From Herpomyces periplanetae (lineage: Eukaryota > Ascomycota > Laboulbeniomycetes > Herpomycetales > Herpomycetaceae): DNA of 64,000 nucleotides. This document shows positions 18,469 to 30,434 of the stretch, one piece after another (positions within the stretch are counted from its first letter, which is position 1; the number at the start of each line of letters is the position of its first letter). Under the pieces are notes generated by a model. It saw only the letters and a list, made by a program, of their open reading frames with translations. It was not told the DNA's origin and searched no databases. The stretch lies in NCBI GenBank assembly GCA_009733715.1, contig WMKJ01000030.1, positions 57,263-121,262 of the forward strand, read 5' to 3'. The position numbers and the translations under genes were made by a program.

Positions 18469-21400
18469 ATGTTTCGGATTTTCACTGTGTTGTGTCATGT
18501 TCTCTTATCTTCTGCCGTGCTATTCTTTGCCATTGGCTTTTTTCCTCGAAAACCATACTACCACAATTCACTGCAATTTGAATATTCCAATGCATCTCCT
18601 ATTCCGCCGGTTTTTGAGAAAGTTATTCTCATGGTTGTCGATGCACTTCGTAGGTAGGTTTACGGTTTGCAATTTACCGGGTTATGCATACATGTATAGG
18701 CTTATCCAATTATTCTCTTTAGCGACTTCGTTTATTCCTCATCTTCGATGATGAATTTCACGCATTCGTAAGTATTCCAATTAGCTATTCGCGCTTGTTT
18801 TTTCAATCCGATTGGCTAATCTACGGTTAATATTAATTATCAGTCTTATTCGCTCGGCTGCCGCTATCCCATTTACAGCTCGAGCCTCCGCCCCAACTGT
18901 GACTTTACCAAAGATTAAAGCACTCACCACTGGCACGGTCCCCTCATTTTTGGATGCGATTTTGAACGTCTTTGAGTCAGATACTACATCTTCCTTACGT
19001 GGCCAGGATAATTGGTTACAACAATTCAAACAGGCGAAGCCAAATGACCAATTGATCATGTTTGGGGATAATACATGGCTGAAGCTTTTTCCTGGACTCT
19101 TTGCACGTCATGATGGAACGTCCAGCTTTTTCGTCTCTGTACGTTTTACCCGACATAATTCAATTTGGGCAATGTTAAAGTGATCTTTAACCTTAACGAA
19201 AATTAAACAATCACATCTTTCCATACTCATACTTACTCGAGCATACGTACACGCATATGCGTACGTATTCGTAACATTAGGACTATACTGAAGTTGATTT
19301 TAACGTCACGCGACACGTAGAGCCTGAATTGAAGCAGGATGACTGGGGGATCATGGTTTTACACTTTCTTGGATTAGATCACATTGGTCATAAATATGGT
19401 TCCCACAGGTAGGCTGATATGGAATGGTGAATAGATGGATTGATACTGACGTTATTATGCCAGTACTCATATGCCATTAAAACAAACGGAAATGGACAAT
19501 GTAGTCAAGACGATTTACAATGGCATTAGTTCACTGCCCCATCAAAATTCCACTTTGCTGGTGTTGTTGGGGGATCACGGTATGACAGATGATGGGAATC
19601 ACGGTGGATCTTCACCGTCTGAAACTTCACCAGCTACACTACTTATATCGCCTCATTTTCAATGGCTTCAAAATAAATTATCACGCGCGTGTCCAGTTTC
19701 ACCGTCAAAATCTTATGAATACTTTAACGTGGTTGATCAAGTTGATTTGGTGCCTACCCTAGCAGCTTTACTTGGATTTCACATACCTCGAAATAGTATT
19801 GGCGTCGTGATACCAGAGATGTTACCTTTTATAACAAATGGTACGTGTAAATGTCCAAATTTTATGCCTTTAGAGGCGCTACCCTGCACTTATATGGAAA
19901 CGCTAATAGCTAATCTTGATTGCATGCACGGGGGAAAATGTATGGAATGTGTTAATACATCATATTCTTCTCTTATCACCGAAACATAATGACGGTGGGT
20001 ATACGGGAGATATGGTTGAATGTATAACTTCCACACATTCATACACACAAGCTATGCACATTAGCTGTACATCTTAAATTTGTGTACTCGTCTTTATCCA
20101 TACATCTGGTGCCTTATAGATACAAACAGGGTTGAATTTGTTCGAAGAAATGCCCAACAGGTGATGCACGTTAGTCGTATGAAGTACCCAAATTTGGTTA
20201 GGTTGATGGAAAAGCAACAGCGCAGTAAATGTGTGAATGATCTACATGATTCTGAGCAATTATCTTGCTTGTGGAATTATGCCAAAACTCGGGATAAGGA
20301 AATGATTAGTGGAAAAGGTGGTAGCAATGATGAGGTTATACGAAGATATTTGAAGGTGAGTGAGTAGTGAAAAACACGAATTATACATTGACATGCATGT
20401 GTATAAAATGTGATGGATGCGCAGTTGATGTTACAAGTTTAAGCTAATAATTTGTGATGGTGTGGTGCGATGGGATTCAATTTGATAGTTTTGTTACAAG
20501 GCAAAGGAAATCCTGGGACAAGCATCCATCGATTATAAGTTTGATCGGATAAGTTTGGGTTTGCTTTTGTGTGTTATTACGATTTTCATCTCGACCGTAA
20601 TCATTAACCGGGTGAATTTAACCGGACAAGAGATTTGGTGGAAAAATTACCCGTTTAGGAAATTTATGCAAGGGTACAATAGTGTTATCGTGGACATTGA
20701 CCTTTACTTTTGGATCTTATTGTTAGTTCTTCATTCGATGTCTGCATTTGCCAGTAGCTTTGTAGAAGCGGAAAGTTTATTCTGGAATTTTGCCACGGCG
20801 ACGTGGATTTTAACTTTATTCATTCAAAGGTGAGTTAATCAATTGCATAAAACCCTTTGCCCGAAGCTAATCAATTCGCTGCCCAAACCTTTTTTATTCC
20901 AGGAATACCCTCAAGTTCATTTCACCCTGCGATTGGTTGGCTCCCGTATCCTTATTTCTACTTCAGAGAATTTCCAGTGATTGGAATGCTTCTAATCAAT
21001 TATTTTCTATCCTCTTAAAAAACAATGTGGTTTTATGGTCCCTGTTTATCTTAACCATCGGCTTGAACTTCCCCGTGCTTAGAATTCATCATCTTCGTCA
21101 CAAACCTTGCAATAAATGCGCAAGATGCGGATGGTTGAGTTTTGGTTATTCAATTCTTGCATTTCTCCTCCTAATTCTTAAAATTTCAACATCAATCTTA
21201 CCTTCTTCGTTAACATCCATTTACGTAGCCAGGATTTTCTTTGCTGGGTCTATTATCGCAATTTCATGGCTCATGTCTAAAAACCTCTGGATGAATTCAA
21301 CCACCCGTCCTTCATCGTTAACGTTGGCTTCTTTTGAAAAGTTGCTTCATCTTGAAAAACTCATTATTCTAATTCTCATTTGCCAGTCAAATATCAAGAA

Positions 21401-22183
21401 TGCTCCATTATTCTTGTTCATGAAACTCCAAGAAATTTGTCTGGGTAAGTCTGCTATTTTGTTTCTCCTCTAAATTTTTAATAAATTTATTTGCTGTCCG
21501 CTAACTCCCTGGAAATTTATCCTATAGCTCGTCTTCTCTTCCAATCCAATCTCGTTTCTCCCTGGTTCATTGTCACCTCTACAACCCTGTTTTCTCACAG
21601 CTCCTTTTTTAACTTTCAATTTGCCAACTTAGCTTCCCCATCCACGTCAAATCAACCCTTAAATAACAACGCTATCGCTGCATTTGATTTATCAAATGCT
21701 TACAATGGACTTTCTACCTTCTCTTTTCCTTGCGTTGCGCTTCTATCTTTCATATCCAACTGGGCCGGTCCAATCTGGTGGAGTATCTCAAGGCTTCATA
21801 TGCTCTTTTTACTGCTTCTTTCTTACCGTAACCCCAAACCTTTTTCATTCGATTCTTCTCTCCTCTCTCCTCTTGACAGGCTATCCGTTAAGGTCTTATT
21901 TACTTCATCAAGATTATTTGGTAAACCTTTTAAATCCAACACTCTTCCAATCTACCCGCTTTCTCTGGAACTATTTGTCTCCACCAATCTTCTTCTAGCC
22001 AGTACTATCTCTTTTTCTGCTATGATGTCTGCCGTATTGATGCGAAACCATCTATTTATCTGGTCCGTATTCACTCCCCGTCTTCTTCACGCTACTCTTT
22101 GGTCCCTACTCCACCATCTCCTGACCTCCAACGCATTATTCCTACTATTATCTTGTATATTCATTTCCCAAAGTTACCGTTAA
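18469..22183 (+). CDS. LAS21: GPI ethanolamine phosphate transferase 2 (Gpi7/Las21/PIG-G)
   Basis: ER membrane enzyme that adds ethanolamine phosphate to the second mannose of GPI anchors. Nine exons: 18469-18653, 18723-18767, 18844-19138, 19281-19408, 19464-19840, 20120-20355, 20501-20829, 20903-21444 and 21528-22183, giving 930 residues with every junction in frame. An N-terminal membrane anchor (residues about 5-27) is followed by the alkaline-phosphatase-like lumenal domain. Its visible metal-site motifs are ILMVVDALR, KALTTGTVPSF, HFLGLDHIGHKYG and LLVLLGDHGMTDDGNHGG. Then come a multi-pass C-terminal half and the Gpi7-type block DLSNAYNGLSTFSF / FISNWAGPIWWS, plus RNHLFIWSVFTPRLLHA near the end. 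These blocks favour Gpi7 over the Gpi13/PIG-O and Mcd4/PIG-N paralogues. The gene converges on RMP1, with only 39 bp between the stops. Confidence 0.92.
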
Positions 22184-22222
22184 TTATTGCTGTCCATCAT
22201 ACATCATCCTCTACTACTATAG

Positions 22223-23080
22223 CTATACCCAATCTCGAAATATATCTTCAATTGCATCAGCAGCACCCCCCGTTTCATTCCGTGGAACAATTTGACCCGT
22301 ATCAACCTCTTCATCCGTCCTTCTTTTATTCTCCTCACTTTTAAACCGAGCGACCTTACTCGCTTTAATTTCACGACTACTAGTTGCATTGTTCAAGTTT
22401 GCCCCAACGCTTGAAATTTTCCGCCGTACCCATGCGTAAAATTCGGCTAAACACGCCATGAGAACTATACCTAAACCAGCAAATCTCCTCGTTCCGATAA
22501 CCCAAAATAACCCATTATAACACTTTTTCCATAGGTCAGTCCGGCCGAGCCATCGAATCCGTGCCTGATATCGCTCTACATACTCGTTCCGTTTCCTCGT
22601 AAGCTTAGCCTTTCTAATCTGACTGTACCGCCAGATTTTGCCTAAATCGGCCGTGTGTTGTGAGACAGCTTGCACAGAGTCGGTAACATCACGTTTCGCT
22701 TGCTCGTCAATTTGTACATCTTTAAAGTTGCGCTCATACGTTAGTTTTCTCGTTTCATTTACCACGGGCAAGGGAAAATATGGTAAACTAAGATCTTTCC
22801 CCGCCCGCCCACTTCCGTTAAACTTGCCTAGATGCTCAATTTTCTCGCTTTCTTCCACTATACTTGTTAAGGCTCGCACAACCCGTCTAAAATGCCTAAA
22901 CCACACACATCGTGCATGCTGGGCTCTGTTCCGTCGCTCCAGACTGTACATTAGCCCCGCAATCTCCCTTAAATTCTCCGGCACATCCCCTGCCTTTTTC
23001 CCTCGTTCACCGCTCCTTCGTCCGCGTCCCCGACCTCGCTTCCGCGGCTCGTCTTCACCGCCAGGCATCTCTATCACCAT
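22223..23080 (-). CDS. RMP1: RNase MRP subunit Rmp1-like protein
   Basis: Likely nucleolar protein subunit of RNase MRP, which processes rRNA precursors. A single open frame of 285 residues. A basic Gly/Arg-rich N-terminus precedes LMYSLERRNRAQHARCVWFR and HFRRVVRALTSIVEE, which match the Rmp1 signature (RN-x-x-QHR...WW-x-x-F-x-x-L+R). After a helical middle part comes RRFAGLGIVLMACLAEFYAW, matching the second conserved block (F-x-x-LG-L-L-x-x-LA). An acidic tail follows. The start may be 23080 or the Met four codons later. The weak conservation typical of Rmp1 limits certainty; the gene is tail-to-tail with LAS21. Confidence 0.68.
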   Translation of the reverse strand: MVIEMPGGEDEPRKRGRGRGRRSGERGKKAGDVPENLREIAGLMYSLERRNRAQHARCVWFRHFRRVVRALTSIVEESEKIEHLGKFNGSGRAGKDLSLPYFPLPVVNETRKLTYERNFKDVQIDEQAKRDVTDSVQAVSQHTADLGKIWRYSQIRKAKLTRKRNEYVERYQARIRWLGRTDLWKKCYNGLFWVIGTRRFAGLGIVLMACLAEFYAWVRRKISSVGANLNNATSSREIKASKVARFKSEENKRRTDEEVDTGQIVPRNETGGAADAIEDIFRDWV

Positions 23081-23575
23081 TTTTACCCACGTACGTATCC
23101 TTCAGTTCACCTTACTTCGTCATCACTTCCATTTTCTTCTTACTCCCACGCCCAAATCCCTTGGGTGCTAACTAACCCCTACACAGTTCGGATTAACAAT
23201 TATTCCGCGAACCATTCTACTTCCAGACGAGTTTGTCGATGAATTTTTTGAAAGACTGAATCTGTATTATTTTATTCAGTGTATGTATGTGCAGCGGCAT
23301 CAATTAACACTAGAATGCACTAATTATTCTTAAAAGAACGTTAAACACTCGCTTCTTTACTTAATTTTAATATCCCGCTCCATCTACATTTGTTAAATAT
23401 AAGTGTATATATATGCGAGTGAGCGTACGACCCCACTTAGCGAACGTTTATCCATGCTGCAGAATCTGGTTAACTTTAACCACGCTACACTAGAGTAATG
23501 AACAAAGTACCCATATGTTGCTCATTGCAAATGCATACAGCAACAATGACATGCCTAATGCGTACATTAATTACG
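23081..23575. other. Spacer between RMP1 start and chitin synthase 3' end
   Basis: About 495 bp holding the RMP1 promoter and the chitin synthase 3' untranslated region. AT-rich, with no coding signal. Confidence 0.35.
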
Positions 23576-26500
23576 CTACGCTTTACCGTATGAGTTAATA
23601 TTGCTAAACTTAGTGCCGAACCATCTGCCTCGCTGTCTACTACCCATGCCACCGGACGATATCTTCGGACCAGTCAACCATGACGGTTTAGCCCAATTAA
23701 AGTGAATAAAGGATTGTTTACCGGATGACCAGCGAGAGTGAGAGGGTGCACTGGAAGTCCAAGATCTTGACCACTTCATTCGCCCTTCAGCAATCGAATG
23801 AACAATATTAATGATTCCGAATGCAGAGCTACCTATTGCACGAAATAGCGCAATCGCTGCAACGCACCACAGTAAAAAGGTTAAGTAAAGGTTCTCACCC
23901 ATATGTCGATCCGAATACGCTTCGCTGATGGCCATAGTTACCGTTGCGTTGGCGAATAGCCATGCCATAACCATGTAAGTTCGTACAGCTCGATAATAAT
24001 CTTCCTGAGCTTGAACTTCACTAACTGCAGGTACAGGGACTTCTAGTCTGTCGCGTAAATTACGCAAAGCCTCATCATATCCACTATCAATATCCAATTG
24101 TTCAGAAGGCATTTCAAGCTCCACAATGTTGTTTTTGCTGGTACCCCGAGCCGCACCTAAATCTGTTTGCAAGATATTATCACCTTTTGTGCCCCAGGTA
24201 ACATCGTGCGCATTACAAAATGCGTAAACCTGTAGTGTACAAATGTAACTGGGCAATAGTGCAAAGTACTGAGCCGACGATGTGAACATATGCCACGGTT
24301 CCAAGTATAAGAAGCTCATTACGAAATATAATCCAACCGTTGACGCTGAAGATATGACAATGTTTGTAAAAACATTATTACCGAGATTGAGGGGAGCATT
24401 AAGGGTTCGCAATTGCCAGACCACCATATACATTGCCGCAAAAGTTGTATAGGCCATCATGACAGAATAAGCAACCATAGAAACAAAGAACATTCTTTTT
24501 GCACCCTGAGGTCGATTTCCCATGGACAGAATAAATTGCATGCAGATTAACAGAACGCAAGAGTATCGCAAAATAACAAAGATAACTTTACCAATGCTGT
24601 GGCCAAAAGGGTCGACTTTGGGGTCACTTAGCGAACCGGCAACAAAATAAAATGTTAGGTAGAGATTAGTGAGGGAAAAGTAGGTGAATATCAAACTAAC
24701 GAATTGATATAGAAACTCAATATGCAGCAAAATTTTACGCCAGACGGAATGATCGGTTTTCCAAATCTGTTTGAAATGTAGCAGAGAGTAAACAGCGGCG
24801 AAAAAGGCGCCATTGAGCCACCGTCGACGCTGGCTGATGAATTCAGGAACGGTATCAGGAACGTCTGTTTCACCTTTAGCGCTAGAAACGTATTTTAACA
24901 ACCATCTTTCGTTACGCTTAGCGACCAATTCCCAGCACAGAATCCGATCTTCAGCTAAATACATATTGGCAGTAAAAACATCAGCGTTCTGGCCGTGTAA
25001 AGTTTCACCTTTGAAGTACTGGCTCAATGGACCGTAACCAGTTTCGTCATTCTGCAAAGCATGAAATCGATAAGCGCTTAAAGCACCAGGTAAAACGGTA
25101 ATATAACCAAAAACAGATTCCATAGGTTTATCGAGGATATTAGACATTTTATACTCAAAATTCTGAGCGGCAACGAGAGGATTGAGCAAACCTAGCCAAC
25201 CTTTACCTTTTCCAGCGAAAATTTCACCAGCGGCACCAGCAACATTAGAATCGAGATCAAAGGCTTTCCACAAATGGTATAAGGCAGTTGGCTCGGGTCG
25301 AGTGCCGACGTCGAGAAGGATGCAAACATTAGGCTTGAGAAGTTGGCCGAATGCATTAAAGAACCAACGATGAGAGTTTAACTTTTTTAGGTTTTGCTCT
25401 TTCATACAAAAGACCATTTGACAGGGAACAATACCCTTTTCAGCACCCTTGAATTTGAGATCGGCATCCAAGGAAACTTGGGTGGTATATTCATAGACGT
25501 GAGCGGTTACTTGTTTCTGATTAACCTGGTTTTTAGCAATTCCCTCCTGGTAGACTCCCATGGCAGCTAGGGCGTCCAAGGTTCGCGGATGAATTTTAGT
25601 ACGCCCGTCTGCGATGATACAAACAACGATTTTTTGCCAACCATCCTTGCCCCAGGTTCGACTTTTAGTTCGAGAGCAAAAGTGAGCAATATTGCGCATT
25701 ACCCCGTGCATGGTACGAGTAAAGTGGATTTCATCTTCATTGTACATGGTAATGCAAATGGCAAGTTCAGTTTCACGCATTGTGCTTCCAATGTTTTGAC
25801 GGAGCTTGTATCCACGATCGACGAATTCATCAGGATCACAAGTTACGGCAGTATATCGCATATGGGTGAATTCATTATCGTCGCGGCGGGGTAGAAAACT
25901 GTATAAGATAGTGGGGATTTTACACTCAAGGATAAGTTCACCGTTGATTAATCGGACTTCCTTTTTGGCCATTTGAGCTTGTCGAGCACCTCGTCGAGCT
26001 TGGGCACCGGTTGGAGCGGGAGCATAATGTTCGAAGGAAGCTTTTGAATTAGTTTCAGAAGTTTCAGACGTGATAGAAGATCTTGAATTCAAGGGGTTCT
26101 GATTTGTGGAATGGTAATCGGAAGGTTTAAAGGGATCATCAGAGTCATTGGATGTAGGATATTCGCATACAGAAACGACAGTGGGGACAGGAACTGTACC
26201 AGCGCAGCTGGAACCATTGCCATCATCGTTGTCTTCACTCAAGTCCGTGCGGTGATTAGCGGCAAATAAGGGAGCAGGAGGTAAGGGCCGCTTGGGATTA
26301 GAAGAATAACGAGAAGAACCAGGAGTACCGGGGCGGGGACTACCGTTGATATCTTTACGTTCGTAAGATATAATAGAGGGTGATGGACGGATCCAATTAC
26401 CTTGAGATGGATGGGTAACTGGCCAATTGTAGGATGAACCAGACTGGCCGGGTATGGGAGAAGTCGAAGGATGGTATGAAGGTTGGTCAAGAGAGGTTTG

Positions 26501-27230
26501 GGGATCCGATGAAGCTGGTTCGTTGAAGGGAGTGAGAGCAAGCTCAGAATTGGAAGGAGGATGACGGATACCGGGATTATTGTGTGGAGGGTCAAGATGG
26601 CGATGATGGGCGGGTTGCGCGTAGGAAGGGTAGGCGGAAGAGGAAGACATTTCACTGGATTCGATAATCGAAGCATTTGGCAAAGTTTCGGCAGAAAAAA
26701 CCGGTCGAACTACACGTTTGGTAACGGGAACTGTGGGATATGGAGGTTAAAAGGAGCAGGAGGGGGATAAGGGAAGAGACTAAGAAGATGGACTTACTGT
26801 GAGTTCGATCATTGGCAATGGAGCTTTCAGCTTTTTCGAGTAACTCCGTTAAAGCTTTGTCGACTTTTTCGCCGAGGGGACCACGACGCTTGTAGGGAGT
26901 AGAGGTCATGAGTTTGGTGGGAGAAGAGATATTGTGAGGATGAGATAGTGGGATGGTGTTGAAGGGATTGGGAGGATGACGACGAACGGAAGATGAAGAA
27001 CGAGCAGGAGCAGGAGATGTTGGAGATAAATTGTGCGATGGATACTCGAGTAGAGGAGCGGGGGAGGGAAGAGAAGGGGAGGGGGAATCGGGAGAGAAGT
27101 TATCGTATTCGGATGACGCAGGAAGTAAACGCAGACTGGCAGAATTTTGACCGGGAGTGTTGACTTGACTATCGTAATAATCATCACCCGGGGAATAGCC
27201 CGGAGGGTCATCACATGGGAAGTTATTCAT
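23576..27230 (-). CDS. CHS: Chitin synthase, division 1 (class I-III type)
   Basis: Plasma-membrane GT2 enzyme that polymerises UDP-GlcNAc into chitin. Exons 27230-26798 and 26709-23576 give 1188 residues; the junction splits an Ile codon. About 370 residues of Pro/Ser-rich disordered sequence come first, including a second Pro-rich block after the splice. The Chitin_synth_1N-type region follows ([20 protein letters not shown]), then the catalytic domain: [76 protein letters not shown], the EDR of [11 protein letters not shown] (about residue 731) and the QRRRW motif (about residue 770). Multiple membrane helices lie in the last third ([20 protein letters not shown] and others). There is no myosin or cytochrome-b5-like domain, which argues against division 2. 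Exact class cannot be fixed by eye. Confidence 0.93.
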
Positions 27231-28632
27231 GACGATTAAGAAGCAAGGTTGGACGGGTTGTTATGTGGTGTAAGTTTGAAGGGACGGAACGAGAGATGAT
27301 ACCAACTGATCAGTTGGTGGGGAAATGGTATAAGACCGAGTGCGGGAGAGCGTGAGGGAGTGTAAAAATGAGAGAGTACAAGTGGAAGAGATGGTCAGGT
27401 TGAAATTAAGAGTAAACAAGTAAAGGTAGCGGTGGATGAGGGACAATATTGAGTGGACGGAAGAGCAAACTTGAAGCGAAGGGATTAAACAGACTGGTAA
27501 GCTGACGAAGAATACTGGTTAAGAATAAGCAAGGGTAAAATAGATACCGAGCGGCTGGAGAGAGTGTGAAACGACAAACAGAGTGTGTGATTTGGTGAAA
27601 AGAATGACGGACCAGGCAGAGGGAGGAGGATAATTAAGAGATGAAAAAAGCAAGATTAAAGTGAGAGTAGCAAAGGTAGAAAGTAATAGTTGGGATAAAA
27701 ACGAGCGACAATTGTAACGAGGATGACATGATTTACTAAGAAAGAATGGCTAGTCGGGAAGGGATCATAGGAAAAGATGCACGATTAATAGTGGGTGGTT
27801 TGAAGAGTATAGATTAAGTAGGCTGGTTTTGGTATATTCAAGCGATGTTTTGATTCAGGAGAATGGAGACCATGCCCCCCACTGGAATTAAGGATAACGC
27901 TACGAGTATCAACAAAGTGGTTGTTGCGAACAACTGAGTAGAATGAAGAGCGGTGACGAAACCCTTTTACGATCCATTGGAATGATATTAGTACACGTAT
28001 GTATACACACACACTTTAAGCTACGATACGGATAGTAATGAAGACACATAAAGAGATATTAGCGTAGATTTATAGATGGTATATACACTCTTCATCACAT
28101 ACATTCATAAACCATTGATAAAAGTGTATTGACGAACATTCACTAAAGTAAACTAAGGCAAAACGGATATGTTTACAAAAGATTGTTTACACCGAAATAA
28201 TACAGAAAAAGGCAAGAACCATGATTGGACACTGGTTGGAACAGCAACCCAGGGTGCCTGGGCGTAGGGCTGAGTGTGAATGATGTTGGGAGTGCTTAGG
28301 TCAGCGTGTTGGCGGATTAATATAGATCCGACGGTGTACGGACAAATAACCCTCCGAACCCGAGGCTCCGTGCTGCACGTGATGGGCGTTGTGGAGGGAT
28401 GTGAAAGTGGAAGGGAAGACGCGTTGGGGTACGAAGGTGTATTAAGGGGAGGAGGCATGAAAAGGTGTGTGTGTGTGTGCGTGTGTGAGTGTAGATGTGT
28501 GCGTTTCTGGTTGTGAACCGGCAGGTTATTCTATCCACAGGCTTATTTCAAGGTGGTAGTTGTGGGAGGGTGTTTGCTTGCAGAAACGGGTGGTAATAGT
28601 GGTTGTTATGTGTTGAGGGAAAAAGGCAAAAA
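27231..28632. promoter_or_regulatory. Divergent region between chitin synthase and KIN17
   Basis: 1.4 kb between two divergent starts. The chitin synthase side (27240-27700) is strongly purine-rich on the plus strand (GAGAG/GGGAG), typical of a pyrimidine-rich 5' leader on the minus strand. A GT-rich run lies at 28463-28502. Short ORFs on both strands show no family resemblance. Confidence 0.4.
28463..28502. repeat. GT-rich simple repeat
   Basis: GTGTGTGTGTGTGCGTGTGTGAGTG-type run; it generates a spurious Cys/Val ORF. Confidence 0.75.
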
Positions 28633-29622
28633 ATGCCCCGTGCGGAAATCGGAAGTACAAAATACTTGAGTAATAAACTCAAGTCAAAAGGTTTACAGAG
28701 GCTAAGATGGTACTGTCAAGGTAAGTCTGTGCATGCGTGTGTGTGTGTGGGCTGGATTGATGCACACGATGATATAGAAAGCCCAGACTTTTCCACAATT
28801 AGTGGGTTGAGTGTATTGAATGAATGTTAAGCGAGAAGGTGTGACTGACGAGGGTATACCGGATATTGTATTCACTGTTTAGTGTGCGAACGACAAATGC
28901 GGGACGAGAATGGGTTTAAATGTCATACGCAAAGTGAATCACACGTTAGGCAAATGTTAGTGGTGGGGGAAAATTCGGGCAAATATATAGCAGAATACTC
29001 TAGGCAATTCTTAGGAGATTTTTTACAATTACTGCGGACTAGCCATGGAACGAAGAGTGTTCATATTAATCACTTTTACCAAGAGTATATAGCTAATAAG
29101 CAACATATTCACATGAATGCGACGCAATGGTCCAGTCTAACTCAATTTGCACAATATTTGGGCAAGGAGGGAATATGTCGTGTAAGTGAGAATGAAAAAG
29201 GTGTGTTTATATCATGGGTGAATAATACGCCCGCCGAATTACAGCGAAGGGATGCGTTACGAAGAAAAGCCCGATTAGAAAAGGGTGATGAGGAAAGGGA
29301 AAGGCAAGAAATAAGTCAACAAGTTATGAGAGCCTACGAACAAAAGGGAAAGCGAAGGCGTGAAGAGTATCGACAGGATCAAGAGAGAGATGAAGATCTT
29401 AATCAAGAGTATACTAAGGGAGAAAGGATGTTATTGCCTCAAGGAATGAAAGAGGAGATAGGGGTGAAGGATGATGGAATGAAGGGGGAAGCGGAGGAAG
29501 GAAAGGATATGAAAGGGATAAAGGAACAATCGAGTCTCGAGTTGAAGCGCGAAGATGGAAAGAAAATTAAACTTGACTTTAAGAAAAAGAGTTTACCTGA
29601 CAAACGGGTAGGACGGCGATGA
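28633..29622 (+). CDS. KIN17: KIN17/Rts2-like DNA/RNA-binding zinc finger protein
   Basis: Nuclear protein of the KIN17 family, associated with DNA damage response, replication and mRNA processing. Exons 28633-28720 and 28883-29622 give 275 residues, with a Val codon split at the junction. The start matches the family (MPRAEIGSTKYLSNKLKSKG, LQRLRWYC). The zinc finger is CQVCERQM...CHTQSESHVRQM (C-x2-C, H-x5-H). The KIN17 winged-helix region follows: SRQFLGDFLQLLRTSHGTKS, VHINHFYQEYIANKQHIHMN, TQWSSLTQFAQYLGKEG. The rest is a Lys/Glu-rich, probably coiled-coil tail. The C-terminal KOW/SH3-like region of vertebrate KIN17 is absent, as in short fungal homologues. Confidence 0.92.
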
Positions 29623-30434
29623 TGTCATGGGTGGCGGTGCGTGTATAGCGTGAGGGGAGTGAATGTTTGTGTATGAGAGAGGGAGAGGAAATGGATGGAG
29701 TTGTACTTGCCATGGGCGTGGATGTGAATGTAGATGCGGGTATAGATGTGGATGTGGATGTGGGCGTGGGCGTGGGCGTGGACGTGGGCGTAAACGTGAA
29801 CGTAAATGCGCCTATCGTCGTCCGTCTAGCCGTCAACCACCATCGCGACCGTGAGTGTTGCACCGCCACCGCCGCACCGCCGCCGCTCCCTGTGGCGGAG
29901 TCCCCTCGTGATAAGCAACTTTTTGTGCGCCTTAATTCCTCTTGAAGCTTCTTCCAAACTCACTTTTTCCCTTTAAATAAAAATATACTTCGCACCGTTT
30001 TCTCCACTTGTTACCCTCCTCTAATTTATTCACTTAGCCAGCTTACTTTTTACTTTGTCGCCCGCCCTCGTCCACCTCCCTCCCTCTCGCTTCCTATTTC
30101 TTTCTATCCTCCGCACACTGGCGTCTACTCCGTCTGACCCTCGCTTCCCACTCGGGTAATTAGTTGATCCGCTGGGCCTGGTTCTTTTCGCGCAACGACT
30201 TCATGATCGGCTAATCCACCGACGAATTTTACATTTTCATCGTTAACTTTGTCCTTATTCGGCCACACACTCCTTCGTCTATCCACACTAATCTTTCCTT
30301 ACGACTCTAGCATTTCCTTTCTCTCCCTCCCTCCCTCCCTCCCGCCCTTGGTACCCTTTAAACAATATAACCGTTATCGCGTGAATTTCTTTCCCACCCT
30401 CTCTCCGTCCCCCAAACTTATTCCTCTTTTCACC
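29623..30434. promoter_or_regulatory. Low-complexity intergenic region upstream of the GT32 gene
   Basis: Starts with a degenerate GATGTG/GGGCGTGG repeat (29741-29810) and a Cys/Arg-coding GC-rich patch, then becomes pyrimidine-rich with a (CTCC)n run (30321-30345) about 100 bp before the next ATG. No conserved coding sequence. Confidence 0.4.
29741..29810. repeat. Degenerate hexamer repeat (GATGTG/GGCGTG)
   Basis: Tandem imperfect units TGGATG, TGGGCG, TGGACG, open in several frames and responsible for artefactual Val/Asp or Cys/Gly ORFs. Confidence 0.7.

Noticed and set aside
22638-23175. 177-aa plus-strand ORF opposite RMP1
   Set aside because: Antisense to the Rmp1-like frame, which carries the conserved blocks; this one does not.
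29663-29945. Cys/Gly-rich and Val/Asp-rich ORFs
   Set aside because: Direct translation products of the GATGTG/GGCGTG hexamer repeat.
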